The translations under genes were made by a program, and so were the position numbers. This document shows, one piece after another, positions 29,925-43,000 of a stretch of DNA of 64,000 nt. The stretch's first letter is position 1; every line of letters begins with the position of its first letter. Origin of the DNA: Acholoe squamosa (Eukaryota > Annelida > Polychaeta > Phyllodocida > Polynoidae); the NCBI GenBank assembly GCA_949317995.1, contig OX439035.1, forward strand, positions 81,903,959-81,967,958. Direction: 5' to 3'. The notes beneath the pieces are model-generated. The model was not told the origin of the DNA. It saw only the letters and a program-made list of their open reading frames with translations, and did no database searches.

Positions 29925-32615
29925 CTAGAAACCAAGAGCAGAAATTTAATCAATACTTTTATATATGCAAATTGATGCACTGATATTGCCTATGCAGATC
30001 CCTTAACTTTATATTTATAGCCATAGGTAAATACTACGGGCACTGATGTGTCATCTCGTAGTCATCTTGCAAACATTACGCCCTTTCATTTGATGCATGT
30101 TTTGTGTAATTCCGCCATCAGTTTCAATCACCAGTTTCACTGTCACACAGTTTTTCAGCAATCGTCTTAATCTATACCGGGTATTTGAAGTATCTTTTTT
30201 TTTTTTTTTTTTTTTTTTATTCATTCACATCTTCTCGATTTCTAACCATCCAGGTATTATTTCTATTACTGCAGGGTCTAAACATTCTAATATTTCAATA
30301 TATGTATATATTTCTTTGGCAAAACAATGAGAAGTACCAATATTTTTGAATAAAATTACAACATTCCATCATTATTTGGCCATTTCTAGGGGTCTTTATC
30401 AACCCGGACCAGGCTGACTCTAATAACTCCCCTTGGAGTTAATCATAAAGCATGAATATATACTACTTTATCATCCAACTCATTGGGGCCCGGTATTTAT
30501 AATGTTTTGTAGAAAAATTCACAAAATGCTATGTTTTTTGTTTTACAATGTAAACGCCTTTGATATTGGTATGTTTATTTATTCAAGGCTATAATTGATT
30601 ACAATTGATGAGGCCCCAAAAGAAAAGTTTGCTTCAGGTAACATGCTGAAAAAAATCAGGTGTAGGTTGATTTCTTTGTTTTTTTATCTTGTAATTTTTT
30701 TTAACAGCTTCAAAGACTTGCGCCGAGTCGCAAAGACTTGGGGGTGCGTTACTGTGACTCAGGGATGACTAATTGGCTAGCTGGCTTGGTTGGAATATTA
30801 AGGGGGACTGCAAACAGACTGATTCAGTCATCTGACTGGATCAGTAGTCGAGGATGAGCCCTGTGTGCGGGGACCTGGACCTGATGAAGTCAGAATGGAT
30901 CAAACAGGTTTGATATGCTCTGATCCAATCAGATGACCCAGTCAGCTGATCGTGACAGGGCGTTTGCGGACCCCTTTAGCTGCAGCAATCATCAGTGGCA
31001 GCCAAGCCGTGGAAATATCCCAAAATCACGTCCCTATCCCAAACACACACACTTCTTTGGCTACTTCGCCCCCCCCCCCACTGTTCAATCAAAAGGAAGT
31101 GGGAGGGTTCGGAAGTGGGCAATAGGGGCACTCTCTGTAAGGTATCCAGTATCCCCTAGTGGTATCCATGTAATATGCCTAACAAATTAATGTCTCAAAT
31201 GACTCTAGGGTATATTCCTATTAGACGGGTGATGGACCAAAGGATGGAGTATATGAACACAAATGAAGGTATAAAAAGAAATATTGAAAGTTTATTGGTG
31301 CAAATCAAAATACAACAAAAAGAAAACCTAGGTATGTTCTTGGGAGCTGAACTCTGGTTGCTAGGGATCTGGCAAAGGGTCAAATTACATAGGCAATGTA
31401 CTTGAAAAAGTCGCATGAAATAGTTAAAGCCATATTTTTACCCCTTTTCTAATATCCATGGAATCCCCCCTCCTGAGGGGGGACGTAAAAAATGTTGGTG
31501 CCCTCTTGGGGGCAAAAAAAATTTACCCTCTTTCTAGCCTGCGCTAAAAAAATGCCAATTATGCAGGTGTCTGTAGATCTACATTTATTATGGCCAGCAT
31601 TCCAGATTTTTGTGATCGATGTGCAGGTTTTTTTTTAAAAAATGTAGTAAATCGAGGCGCCCCTAAAGATATATGTGGGATTTTTTGCTCAATACCACCG
31701 GGCACACAAGTTATGGCCTGCCATGCTACATTAAAATATAGTGAAAAGGTATTTCTGAGACCTGTAGATCTAGTCAGTGTAGTGTAGTTTTGACAGTATG
31801 TATGATCATCATAGACATAGTGTAGGTACGTGAATGAAAAGGCTGCTATGAGCGCGGACCATGTCCTAGAAAACTGTGACAGGTTTTGGAGGTGTGTGCA
31901 GGGATAGGTCTCAGTGATTAGCTTTAAAATTATAGAAATAGTTGATGAATAAGGTTGCTGATATTTTATCTGCCAAGAAGACAAGATTTCCTTTGATTTA
32001 ATGTTTCAATTTTGTATGAACTCTATTTGTTAATTAAATACCACCTTAATTACCCGGTAGGTCAATGTTTTAGTAATCTCTCAATCATTAAATGATAGAA
32101 CTTAGGAAGTCGAACAAAAACATATAGAACAGCAAGTACATAGTCTTAACCTCATCTCTACCAAATATGAAGGAATTCAATCGACGAGCACATAGGTTTC
32201 TAGGATCAGCCAACTTAAATTTCAGCTAATTTTGATGGTTTTTCTCAACTTTTTATATTCATAAATTCATATCTCTGACCCTAGTGGTCGTATCAGCTTC
32301 ATTTAAACTGCATTGTATCCGTTAAGTCATTGGCTTTCAGGAAATATATGGTTTGCTATGATATATCTCTTTTCAAATTATGGCAATAATGTAGCTAAAG
32401 CCTAGGTCACAGACAATTCCTCTTTGTAGAGTTTAATTTCATGACGAAAATTTGGCCAACCTTGTCTCACATAAACCTCAATAACTCACCCAAAAATGAC
32501 CTTAAAATTACAATTCAAAAAGCATGTTGCTTCTCACATATGTGCGGAAAAGACTGTGCCAAAAACAAGAGCTCTCATGTCTTTAAAATTTTTAGTCACT
32601 CACATACCTACATAG
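29925..32615. other. Intergenic or 5' intron sequence, no gene seen
   Basis: Contains a long T run (~30196-30220), a poly-C tract (31068) and scattered AT-rich sequence. Near 31465 a fragment cctcctgaggggggacgtaa resembles the interior of the gggagtggtc elements. A non-coding first exon of the small gene could lie here but is not identifiable. Confidence 0.4.
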
Positions 32616-33616
32616 TTAGGCACTTACCTAGTTTTCAAGACTTTGTCCCATGCATTTTATCTTTAAAGCAATGGATAGATCTCATCAAAAGAAATGGATT
32701 TGCTCTTTAAATGAAGTCTTTATGCCAACTATAAGGGAAGTTATGAATGATCAAAGACCCCAAATCGAACCCAAAATTCTGCCACTGTTAGGAGTTTAAA
32801 TAGGGCCCAGATTTGTTATCAACCATATCTGATACAGGAGTGGCTACATCTCTTAAATCATTATTTTGGACTATTTTCTTTTCATGTATGGAAGAGTTCC
32901 CCATAAAAGGTTGAAAATCAATGTATCATATCAAAATTTAACAATTTAAAGGGATTTTATCTTGACCTAATATCACCTGCGATTTAGTGATCTCACAGAA
33001 TTGGCACAAAATTATGGAGTTGATATGAGATCTTTAATCGGTCAGAATTTCCCTTTAAATTGATGTAAAGACTTCATTCAAAAAGGAAATCCACTTATTC
33101 TTATCAGCTCTATCCACTGCTATATAAATGATATACATAGGATTGGATTCTAGCTAACAGACAAGGACCTAACATGGAGAAGCTGGTAGAAGGGTGATAG
33201 TGAATGGCACGCTAAAATTTTTGTGGGGTCTGGCAAACATCCTGTTCCCCTATGAAATGAAAAACCCTAGACGGTTTCTAAACCATTTTCTTCTGTAGAA
33301 AGTGTGGGAACTATTCTCTTTTATGTGAGATTTGGCCTTTATACCAAAAAATGCTTTCAAAGTTATGGGGTAACTTCACTTGGGGAGAATGGGAAGTTTA
33401 TCTGAATCAATTATTTCTCAAATAGATTCTTATTAAACCCCTAATCAATCCCTTTAAAATGAGCCCATGTTTGTTAAGATCCTCCAATAAATAGCTACAC
33501 AATGAGCTTGCAAAGAAAGGAGAGTTTAGCACTCCCCAGTTTCAGCTTTATCACAGTTTCACACCTCCACTGCAGCAGAACCATGTACTGGGGGTAGGTA
33601 AGCACTAAGTGCCTAA
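32616..33616 (+). mobile_element. ~1 kb inverted-repeat element (ttaggcacttac family), copy 2
   Basis: Ends ttaggcacttacctag and taagtgcctaa form an 11-bp inverted repeat; catag flanks both ends (32611-32615, 33617-33621), a possible 5-bp duplication. Collinear with copy 1 (7779-7809 plus 9428-10375). It lacks the 1.6 kb Harbinger-like insertion and so shows the original target. No ORF; non-autonomous. Confidence 0.7.
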
Positions 33617-33779
33617 CATAGTGACAGTGACACTGCCGGCATCTCATAAAATGGCAAAATGTCCCGTATATTTGACGCTTGACATACACTTTTGAGATAG
33701 CATTATATCAATGTAACAATGGGAAAGTAGGGTTGCTGCAATTTAAGTCAATAAAGGCAATTATTTAGATGTTAGGTAC

Positions 33780-33956
33780 TATTCCTGACCTTGCTTGCTG
33801 TCCTCTCCTCGCCGATGGTGGATATGGCCGACAAGGTCGCGGACGTCTCGTGACCTCTCGTACTTTGCGAGATCTCACGCACTCTGCAAAAATGGCCACC
33901 AGAAGGATGGAATCTGATGAAAACAAGTGATCAAAGTGATCTTCATAAAAGCCATA
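33780..33956 (+). promoter_or_regulatory. Probable TATA-less promoter / 5' UTR of the LRR gene
   Basis: CpG-rich: ctcgccgatggtggatatgg, aaggtcgcggacgtctcgtg, and gcgagatctcacgc, with caaaaatggccacc just before the start. The latter two resemble tctcgcgaga-type and YY1-type core elements. It could be bidirectional, since the minus-strand small gene has an upstream exon somewhere between here and 29925. Confidence 0.45.
33892..33930 (+). promoter_or_regulatory. Upstream ORF of 12 codons before the LRR start
   Basis: ATG at 33892 in a good context (aaaaatggcc) reads MATRRMESDENK then TGA at 33928-33930, 26 bases before the main ATG at 33957. If the transcript starts upstream, this uORF would reduce or gate translation of the LRR protein. 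Confidence 0.5.
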
Positions 33957-34082
33957 ATGCCCGAAGACTTCCACGGCTATGAAATTCTCTTACTGCGGAG
34001 GCTTCAAAGCGATCCCGGCTTATTCTATGAGTGGCTGACCAAGCTTCAGAGCAAAATTCTAGATGAAAACTACGACTTGGGG
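33957..34082 (+). CDS. LRR gene exon 1
   Basis: 42 codons, MPEDFHGYEILLL to ILDENYDLG, donor ggtaagatg. An in-frame upstream start is excluded by stops. Confidence 0.75.
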
Positions 34083-37000
34083 GTAAGATGACTTCCTTCC
34101 TTAAAATTTTAACTATTTCCATTTTCATCAGGCTAACGTACTGTCAGTGTCACCCAATGTCACTAGATGTACTAAAGTAAACTAGGCCAGACCCTAACCC
34201 CTGCCTCACACTCCTTAGGGCGGGGGGGGGGGGGTTCCTAGGTGGGGGGGGGCACAGAAAAAGGATTTATCCTTTGCCTTGGTAGTGTGGGGGGGGGGGG
34301 GCGGGGTCATTTTTGTGGTAGGCCTAGGCTATTCTAGGTACATCACATGAAAATTAAGATAAGGAGTTAGAACTAAACCCCTGTGTCTTAGTTGTGCAGG
34401 AGAGTGCAAGGATTTCAAAACTTTTGGAATCATGTTGATATCTCAATTCGTTCTCACAGAATCGCAGAATTAGTATCTAGAAATCTGACATTTTTGTCCT
34501 AAGTATTCAGCCAATTTGTTGTGACCTTCTGGATCCCAATAGTGGACCAATTAGCCATAATAAATGAAGAAATGAAAGGGAGGTAAGTTAGTAAAATGTC
34601 AATTCAATTGGAATGAACCACAATATCAGCATGAAATAAAAAGCTATCTGACCCGGATGTTTACCTGTACGAAATTTTACCTTGACCTAATTTTCCTGTG
34701 AACTATATATCTGACCTACATTAGTTCTGACCTAGATTCTGATATCAAATATAAAGGAACAGATGCTGTAAAATATGAAGAAGTAGACATTTTGATAACC
34801 TAACCACTGGTATTTGACCCTAAGATTAATATCTAATGGGTTTCCTATTGACCTAGTTTCAGGCCACCCTATATGTTTGACCAACATAAGCTCATGACCT
34901 AGATTTTGATGACATGATCAAATAATTTTTTCCTGTGTCGTAGCAAGTTCACATGGTTGGGAAATCGTAAAAAAAAATCAGTTAATTGCTCCCAAAGTCG
35001 GGGAGCCTGTGAAACAAGTTTATCTTAGCAGGTATTGTAAGTGTCACACCTGTATGATGTACATGGGTCATGCAGTGATAGTTTTAAAACTGCCAAATCA
35101 CCATTTCGCACCTTTACACAGGAAAATGTGATTTTTCGAATTTCTTTTGCAGTCACCAGCTGTACTATTTAGTCCACATGCACAAACTAGACCTTATATG
35201 AAACGCCATGAAACATACTATTACTTTCTTTTAGTTTCATTTTACTTTTTCATTTTGGACAACTTGATTTAGATGACCTTTTCAGTCATCCACTTCAGAA
35301 ATCTACAAAAATGTCTAGAAATGCACCAATTTTCCCAAAAAAATTTCATATACCGGTAGGTAAAATAAGCCGTGAAATACCAAGATAATTTCTTATATGT
35401 GTTCATTTATTCTTTGTTCTGTAAGAATATGCCAATTTCAGTGCAGTTTAATTTCCAGTGCAGCAATTTGTTGGGTCACAAAAAATGTGTCACAAATGAT
35501 GGACACTCCCAGAGGAGTGGTGCAGGCATTGTTTGATGTACCTACCTATTCATGGGGGGGGGGGTGCCTCATTTTGGATCATTCATGAATGATGTAGCCA
35601 TTGTACTTCAAGTTCATTCTAGGGGTATTCCCATGGGGAGGGGGCTCTTCATCTTTGGGTACCGGTATTTGTTTTGGTGGGTGCTTTGTTCATTGGTATT
35701 TTCATAATATCTGAAATGACAATGTGGAGCCTTCTTTAAATAAAACTGTCAAAAATTGCCTCAAACCCATCTACTGTAAACATATTAATTTTGCGCGCAG
35801 TACATATTTTCACGGATCTATGTAGAATCTAGTGCGCGAAAATAAGATGTGCGCGAATATTTCCCACAAACTCTGACTGTACCACCCAACCTGTGTCTGC
35901 GCGAAAATATGATTGGGCGAAAAGGTACTTCTATGCCCTCTGCGCGAAAATTTAGCTGTGCAAAACATGTACGTTTACAGTAAACTGACTCATTCTGAAT
36001 AATCTAACCAGGAAGATGTCTATGCCTATGGTTGACTCTAGATGACCCTTGCCCGTTCAGTAACATATCCGATTGACCCTGACAATATCAGATGTGTACA
36101 TGGTGGATATCATTGATCACATTAAGACATTTATAATTGGCAGATCACAGATCACAATGTATTAACAGTCAAAAGATGCACCAGGCCTGGCTGCACAACT
36201 CAATGTTTGTAGGTCGGCAATGTATGACTGTTTACTCTGATTTCCTTACATTGGGACTTTGTAAACCATGATGTCTGTGCCTATGTCACAGAAATATTAT
36301 TATTAAGCTTACGTTTGAAGTTTGACAGCTGTATCTCTACCATCTAGGTTGGCAGTACATTTTAGTGTACCGGTACACTTTAAGATAATGAAATGTCTCT
36401 TCTTTATGATATTTATGAATTATGGAAAGGGACATTCCCTATACGTGTACGTCACTACTAGTATCAGGACATGGAGGCTGGCATCTTTAAGCCCCCGACT
36501 CCAGAGCAGTGCATGATCATGGGAGAATTTCTCAACAGCACCCCTACTTACACCCTTGGTCAACGTCAGGGATAAGGTTGATAAGCCTACTGTACAATCA
36601 CCTAAGAACATGTACCTCCTCTTTGTTTGAGGCCTGACACGCAGGCTAGTAAAACTTGTGACCTCCTTCAGAAATTTCAAGTGTTTATTTCTCTTGAATG
36701 TTCAGTTTTAGATTTATAAAAAGATTTTCTCATTAAAGTTGAAATTATTTCCTATCCATACATATGAACCATAGAGAATGGCTACAGATAGTAAATGAGG
36801 AAGAGCCCATTCAACTATATTGTACAAAGAAGCCATATGTTGATGTAGCCCCTGACTACTTGAGCCACCTAGCTGGTTCTCTTAGTACTAGCAATGTGTG
36901 TTCTATGCACAGAGAAGGATACAAGGGATTGGTCATTATTTATCAACGGATGGGGGGGGGGCAGATGGAAAACTGGGGTGGGAGGGGAGGGGGAGGGGTG

Positions 37001-40000
37001 CGACTGCGAGTAGAGAGGGGATCAGGGGGCTGGCTAAAGATCGATAGATTAAAAAAAGGGTAAACTTAGCCCCTTGAGGCTTGGCTTGGACTTGGTTATT
37101 CCTCTAGCTGTACATCTTTTAGTTTGAAAATTTTTTTTTTTTAACTTCTCATATGTGTACAAAGTGGTATTGTACCAGAACCCAAATTCAAATGAGGCTT
37201 ATAGGATCAGCCAAAAGAAGGGGTGCGTCTTATAGAAGGGTATTTCGCACTATAGAACAGTACTAAAACTACAATTTTTTAGCGCCTCCCACGCCGCGTA
37301 GCGGCGGTACCGCGAAGCGGTACGGGAGTGCGCTATGATGATTTCATTTGCCCCATGTGATGAGGTCTCACAATACAAAATAACAGTGGGAGGCGTTTTT
37401 TTACGCGGTCACAATGGCGGTACCGCGAAGCGGTACGGGAGTGCGCTATGATGATTGCATTTGCCCCATGTGATGAGGTCTCACAATACAAAATAACAGC
37501 GGGAGGCGTTTTTTTACGCGGTCACAACAGCATTTCTTGTTAAGCAACAGTTCTGTCTAAAGTCGGGCGGTAGAACTGCTAAGTGTTACAATACGGCTAA
37601 CTCTTACAATAACATTTAGCAGTCATCCATCCAACGGCTAACTATAACAAAAAACTGCTAAGTGTCAATATAACAGTTAGCAGTTTTGTAACACTTAGCA
37701 GTTCTGCAGTTTTGCTACTCCCCCACTTTCTCATTTCCATGCTGCTCCACATTTATCCCCCTACACCTCACTGATACCCTTTGCGTCTACCTCCTTCATT
37801 CCCTCAGGCTAATTTTACACTTGACAGCTATACTACCGTGTATGGTATATGTGCAGAATCAGTAAGGGAGGCATGTCTATATGGTGGCCCATGTTTGATT
37901 CAATAGAACACAACCACATTTACTTTTATACAAAAATAAAGCTTATATGATAGTCAGGTCCTCTACCAAAGACTGCTTTGTGAATGTGATTCACCTACAT
38001 TTGCTTTTTTTGGTGTTACAGATAGCATTTATTGTAACAGATAGCAGTTCTATATCCCTTCACAAGATGAGTTGAGTTTTGTTAGTTAGAAGCAATTGTA
38101 ACACATAACAGTTGGATGCTTGTAACAGATAGCAATATTTTGTTACAGTTAGCAGTTGGATGGGTGACTGCTATTGTATCAGTTAGCAGTGTTGTAACAC
38201 TTAGCAGTTCTACAGGGGTGCGGCTTATATGAGGGTGTGACTTACACAAGAGACTCTAAGGTAATATCAGCTATAAAATGGATTAATAATCCCTAGTAGA
38301 AAAGGCATGCACAATAAGGCCTAAAAATATTGTGTACAAATAGCGCTATCTTCCCTATAATTTAGCCGCATCCTAACTTGTTTATGGCTATTTTTTTTTT
38401 TTTGGGGGGGGGGGGAACCAGGCTTTTTGACACTTTTGGAGCAAAATGTGTACAACACTACAGTTTTATCATAAAGCAATCCTTAAAAGGGAATAATGTA
38501 TATTTCCATTAAGGTACATGTATTGCACATGCAGGTTGATATAGGATAACTTCCCATAGATAGCCAATGGCCTAATAGCCTGAGCACTGAAATTTCCACT
38601 AGTGTCACTCCAGGGTTCTCCGCAGAATGTAAAATCACACCGTAAAACCCTGCAGCGAGCTGGCTTAAAATTTCATTTGGTAACATCCTAAGCCTTATGG
38701 TAGGCTAAAGTTGGTTGTTTAGTCTCATTCATGACAGTGTGGGGATTACAGATGGGAATTTAACAAAGAAATTGAAAGTATTTTCATAAATATGGCCATA
38801 ACTTCTGTTCTAATTGGCCGATTTGCAAAATTCAAAAACCTATATGAAGCTAAAATGACACCGGCGGTGATTCTGAGATAAAATCACACCGGCGGCAGTA
38901 AAAATCACAACGGCGGCCCACCGGCATCATTACAGTGTGAGGAGAATCCTGTCACTCAATAAATCACAAACAACTCAACAACCTTGTTTGTAATCCCATA
39001 TGCTTGTTAAGTGTATGCTTCCCATTCCTGTATATTTGTACTACAAGTACCGGATATTCATATAAATGTACATGTACACTAACTACTGTAATACCTCGTG
39101 TATAAGGTTCACCTTGCATAAAAGGCGCACCTGGAGTTTGAGTTATGGATATGCCTAATAAAAGGCGCTCCCTGAGATTGGGAAGGTTCTATAAGGTGCA
39201 ATAGGGGTCCATCCTCGTCTACAAGCCCCGCCTTAACTGAGATGTACTACGGTATGCACTGGTATCAAAGGTCAGTGTATTACGCAGCATATGTTTTTAT
39301 TTATATAGATATGAGGACATCAACTTAAAAATGTATGTTCCTCTCTGACTTTCAGGAAATACCACACAACTTATGGTACCTTGCCGTAACGCTCGATAGA
39401 AAAAGGGAGAGGTTTCTCCATTTCATAAGAGAATGGTTACAGCGATTACAAGAGAAGAAATATCCACGTGGACGAGGTGAGTAAAACATTACTTACCATA
39501 CCCATTTGAATTGATATGATATCCACATATTACCGCAATCTCCCGTGTAGATGGCGCAGCTCGCGTAGAAGGCGCACCCCCAACTCAGAGAAGGCCTTTT
39601 CACGTAGAAGGCGCACCTACCTCTTCTGGATCGATTTCTGGAAAAACCGGAGTACAAGGCGCCCCCCCAACTCACAGGGGGGCTGTTTTGCGTAGAAGGC
39701 GCCCCCTATTGTACACCAACCGGGCTGCCGCGGTGCTGGCTCTATGAGTTCAAGCTGTCATCGGCACACAGTCGGCTTGATGCCCGCCAAGCGCCTGTAC
39801 ACCGACCAGGCTGCCGCGCTAAGCGCCTGTACACCGACCAGGCTGCCGCGCTAAGCGCCTGTACACCGACCAGGCTGCCGCGCTACTGGCTCTATGAGTT
39901 CAAGCTGTCATCGGCACACGGTCGGCTTGATGCCCGCCGAGCGCCTGTACACCGACCGGGCTGCCGATTCTGAGCTCAGCATATTATCGCCCGCAGGCTT

Positions 40001-43000
40001 GAAGGATAGGGGAAAGCTGTCATCGGCACATTGGAAAAACCCGCGTATAAGGTGCACCCCCAGTTCAAGGCAATTACCCTCCGGCGTATAAGACCCATGA
40101 ACGATCTGATTCGCGTATAAGATGCGCCTTCTACGCGGGAGATTACGGTATGATTGAATACATATCATGATGTCTATATATCATTTTCTCAACCTCAAAC
40201 TCTAAACGTAGTCAATTGGATATACGTTTAACTAATGATTTCCTTTTCTATCTTTTTAACAGAAACTCTACTGTCAGCATATTTAAACAAGTATATGTTC
40301 ACAGAACTTCACTTAGATGGCATCTTCAAGTACGGAGATGATAATACGCTCCCACCCGAGGTAAGATGATAACTAATTACCCGTATTATTGTCTTAATAA
40401 ACAAGGCAAGGGCCTTTGACACCACTTTCCTGACCTCTTGTCTACTAGCCCTTAGCCGAGTTTCTTATGATTACCAAGTTTCAATTGCTATTTTGGCCTC
40501 TAGCAGATTACATGTACCACCAAAAAACTATTCCATTACACAGTATACGTCCTATCACAACCTTCAAAGACCCCATGAGTGATATTTCTGTTTACATGAA
40601 AATCTTTTGATAAATGATGAAAAAAACAACATTTCATGGGGTATGCTTTTCTTATATTGAGATTCCAAGAATTTGCATAGACCATCAAAACCTGTCATTT
40701 AACCCTATTTCCATTACAACTGAACCCCCATAAATTAGTCATATAGTGAGACAAAAAGTAAGACAAAGCTATCCATGTAATAGAATTTACATTTAAGGTG
40801 TACTTTGATGGCTGTGACATGGTAATTACTGTTGGTTTTTGTTTCCTATGGAGAATGTATGGGATTTAGGGCTCTTTTTACCCTAAATAAAAGGGTAATC
40901 AAACTGTCTTTAACCCCACTTATAGACTGATTTAAGATATTTTAGAAGAGGAGGGCATAGAGTACTTATTATTGGTAACACACAAATTAAGGCAGTTGGG
41001 TCTAAAGGCAGAGGCAGGTAGAGTAGGTGGTGACACCACCAGACAAACACCAGTGGGTGTGGGAGGCAGAGGGGATGGTAGGTAAGCACACCACTAGGTG
41101 GGTTGGGGGGTACTCAGTCATGTGTCAATACTCAGAGCTGTGCTGGTAGTTGTGGGTGAGAAGGGCAGGAAGACAATCAAATAGGTACATGTGTCCTTAC
41201 TCAAGGTGTTCGGGGTATGGTTTTCTAGGTATACCCAGTGCATTATGGGTAGGGTTGTCCTCGAACGCTAACTACAAACCCTTAGCTTGTTCCCTCCACC
41301 CCTCTCCACCCCAGCCAGGTCTGGCTAGGTACCAATCCTTAACTATGCTTGGGAGTGTAGTAAGTTCACTACAGGATCAACATTGACCCACATGGGGAGG
41401 ACCAATGGGGGGTGGCCTTACAAACCAGCATTGATCCCTCGGCCGTACTCCGAACGCCTCGAATGACATAGTGGGTAAGTCATGGGCAAGTCATCTAGCC
41501 TAGGCTCTGTACCCTTGCCTCGTTTCATTTCTGTCTCTCCAAGACATACTCTTGACTCAACTGTGTTAAATTAAACACTTTCTGGTTACTGTATAATGTA
41601 TTTCTTATTATTTTTCAGATAAGTACTGCTGGCCCATCGCTTAATAACTATCCTTGTACCTTTATCATCATGAAAGTTGTTGGCAATTTAACTCGATTCT
41701 ACCGAGGTAGGCACTGCCTGAGTAGAAGTACATGTATACGTCATCTTCCCACACCCATCCCCTCCTACACCACACATACACACACTGCATAGTATCTAAA
41801 ACGAAAACCCTTGCAAGAGCCCAAGCTGACACCTATGGTGTAGATTTTCCTGAACATCTATATCCCCGCCATTCTTAATCTGTAATCTTTTCAGATATTT
41901 CGATGCCCTTCAGTACGCTGGCTGTCACTCAAGTATAACTACCTGGACCGCCTGCCCCCAGACATTGGCCGGATGCAGAACCTGGAGCAGCTGATGCTGA
42001 CCAACAACAAGCTGCAGAACAAGTCACTGCCTTACACATTAACTTTCTGTACCAAGCTTCACAACCTCATGTTAGACAACAACTTACTAGATGCCCTGCC
42101 AGGCTTCCTCCTCAAAATGTCTTCCCTTAAGACCGTCCATCGCCATGGCAACCACAACTACTTCAAGTCAACCTTCATGTGGTATCACACGGATGTCAAC
42201 GAGCGCATTTTGACAATATGTGGTACCAATGACTTCCACGCCCGTGAGCCCGAGCGGCTGCAGTTCTGGGCGGCAAAGGCCATTATTGGTCTGAAAATAA
42301 ACTTTTACACAGACTGTGCCATAGCTCCCGTGTTAAAGGACTACATCTCGGATATCTATACCTTGTTCAACGTCTGTGGTTACTGCAATATAGCTAAGTT
42401 AGTCAACCAGCCAGGTAAGTGATAAGTTATGGCTTGACTTGGGATAGAAATGCTGGCAAATGTTGGGAATCAATACTACCGTAAACTCCCGCGTATAAGA
42501 CGCGTCCTCTACGCCAAACAAAATGCTGGGGAGTCTTATAGGATTTTCTGAAGTTCAGGGTGCGTCTTATACGGGGGGTAATTTTACTATAGAACAGTAC
42601 TAATCTTACAAATATTAGCATTAAAATGTGCGTCTTATACGCGAAAATGCATGTGCTGAGTTTGGGGTGCGTCTTATACGCGCAGCGCGTCTTCTACGCG
42701 GGAGATTACGGTAGGTTTCAGAAAACAACACTATTGGCACAAAGCTTAGAGCAGTTGTTATTTCATGTATCCTTTTGCCGCATATTTTATTTATTTATCA
42801 TAACATTTTGATGCCTGACACACATCCCAGTGATGAATGTCAGGCTGTTGACTTGTCTGCCGGCTGGTGGTATAGGGATATTTACTTTAGATAATTTGTG
42901 GCGCTACCTTCAGTGACATCAGGTGAAACTTATTTGAGTAACACAGAAGTGGCAGGCGGCTGGAAGTAACCCAGGACCCTATCTGTCACCTTGGTTTAGC

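Noticed and set aside
36764-37063. 99-residue ORF in LRR intron 1 starting MNHREWLQIVNEEEP
   Set aside because: First half has some protein-like character, but it runs into poly-G transposon sequence, and no splice sites place it between exons 1 and 2.
41973-42422. Stand-alone 149-residue LRR protein starting at the 41973 ATG
   Set aside because: The ORF is an internal exon: it begins upstream at an acceptor and ends at a gtaagt donor, with matching phases to exons 4 and 6.
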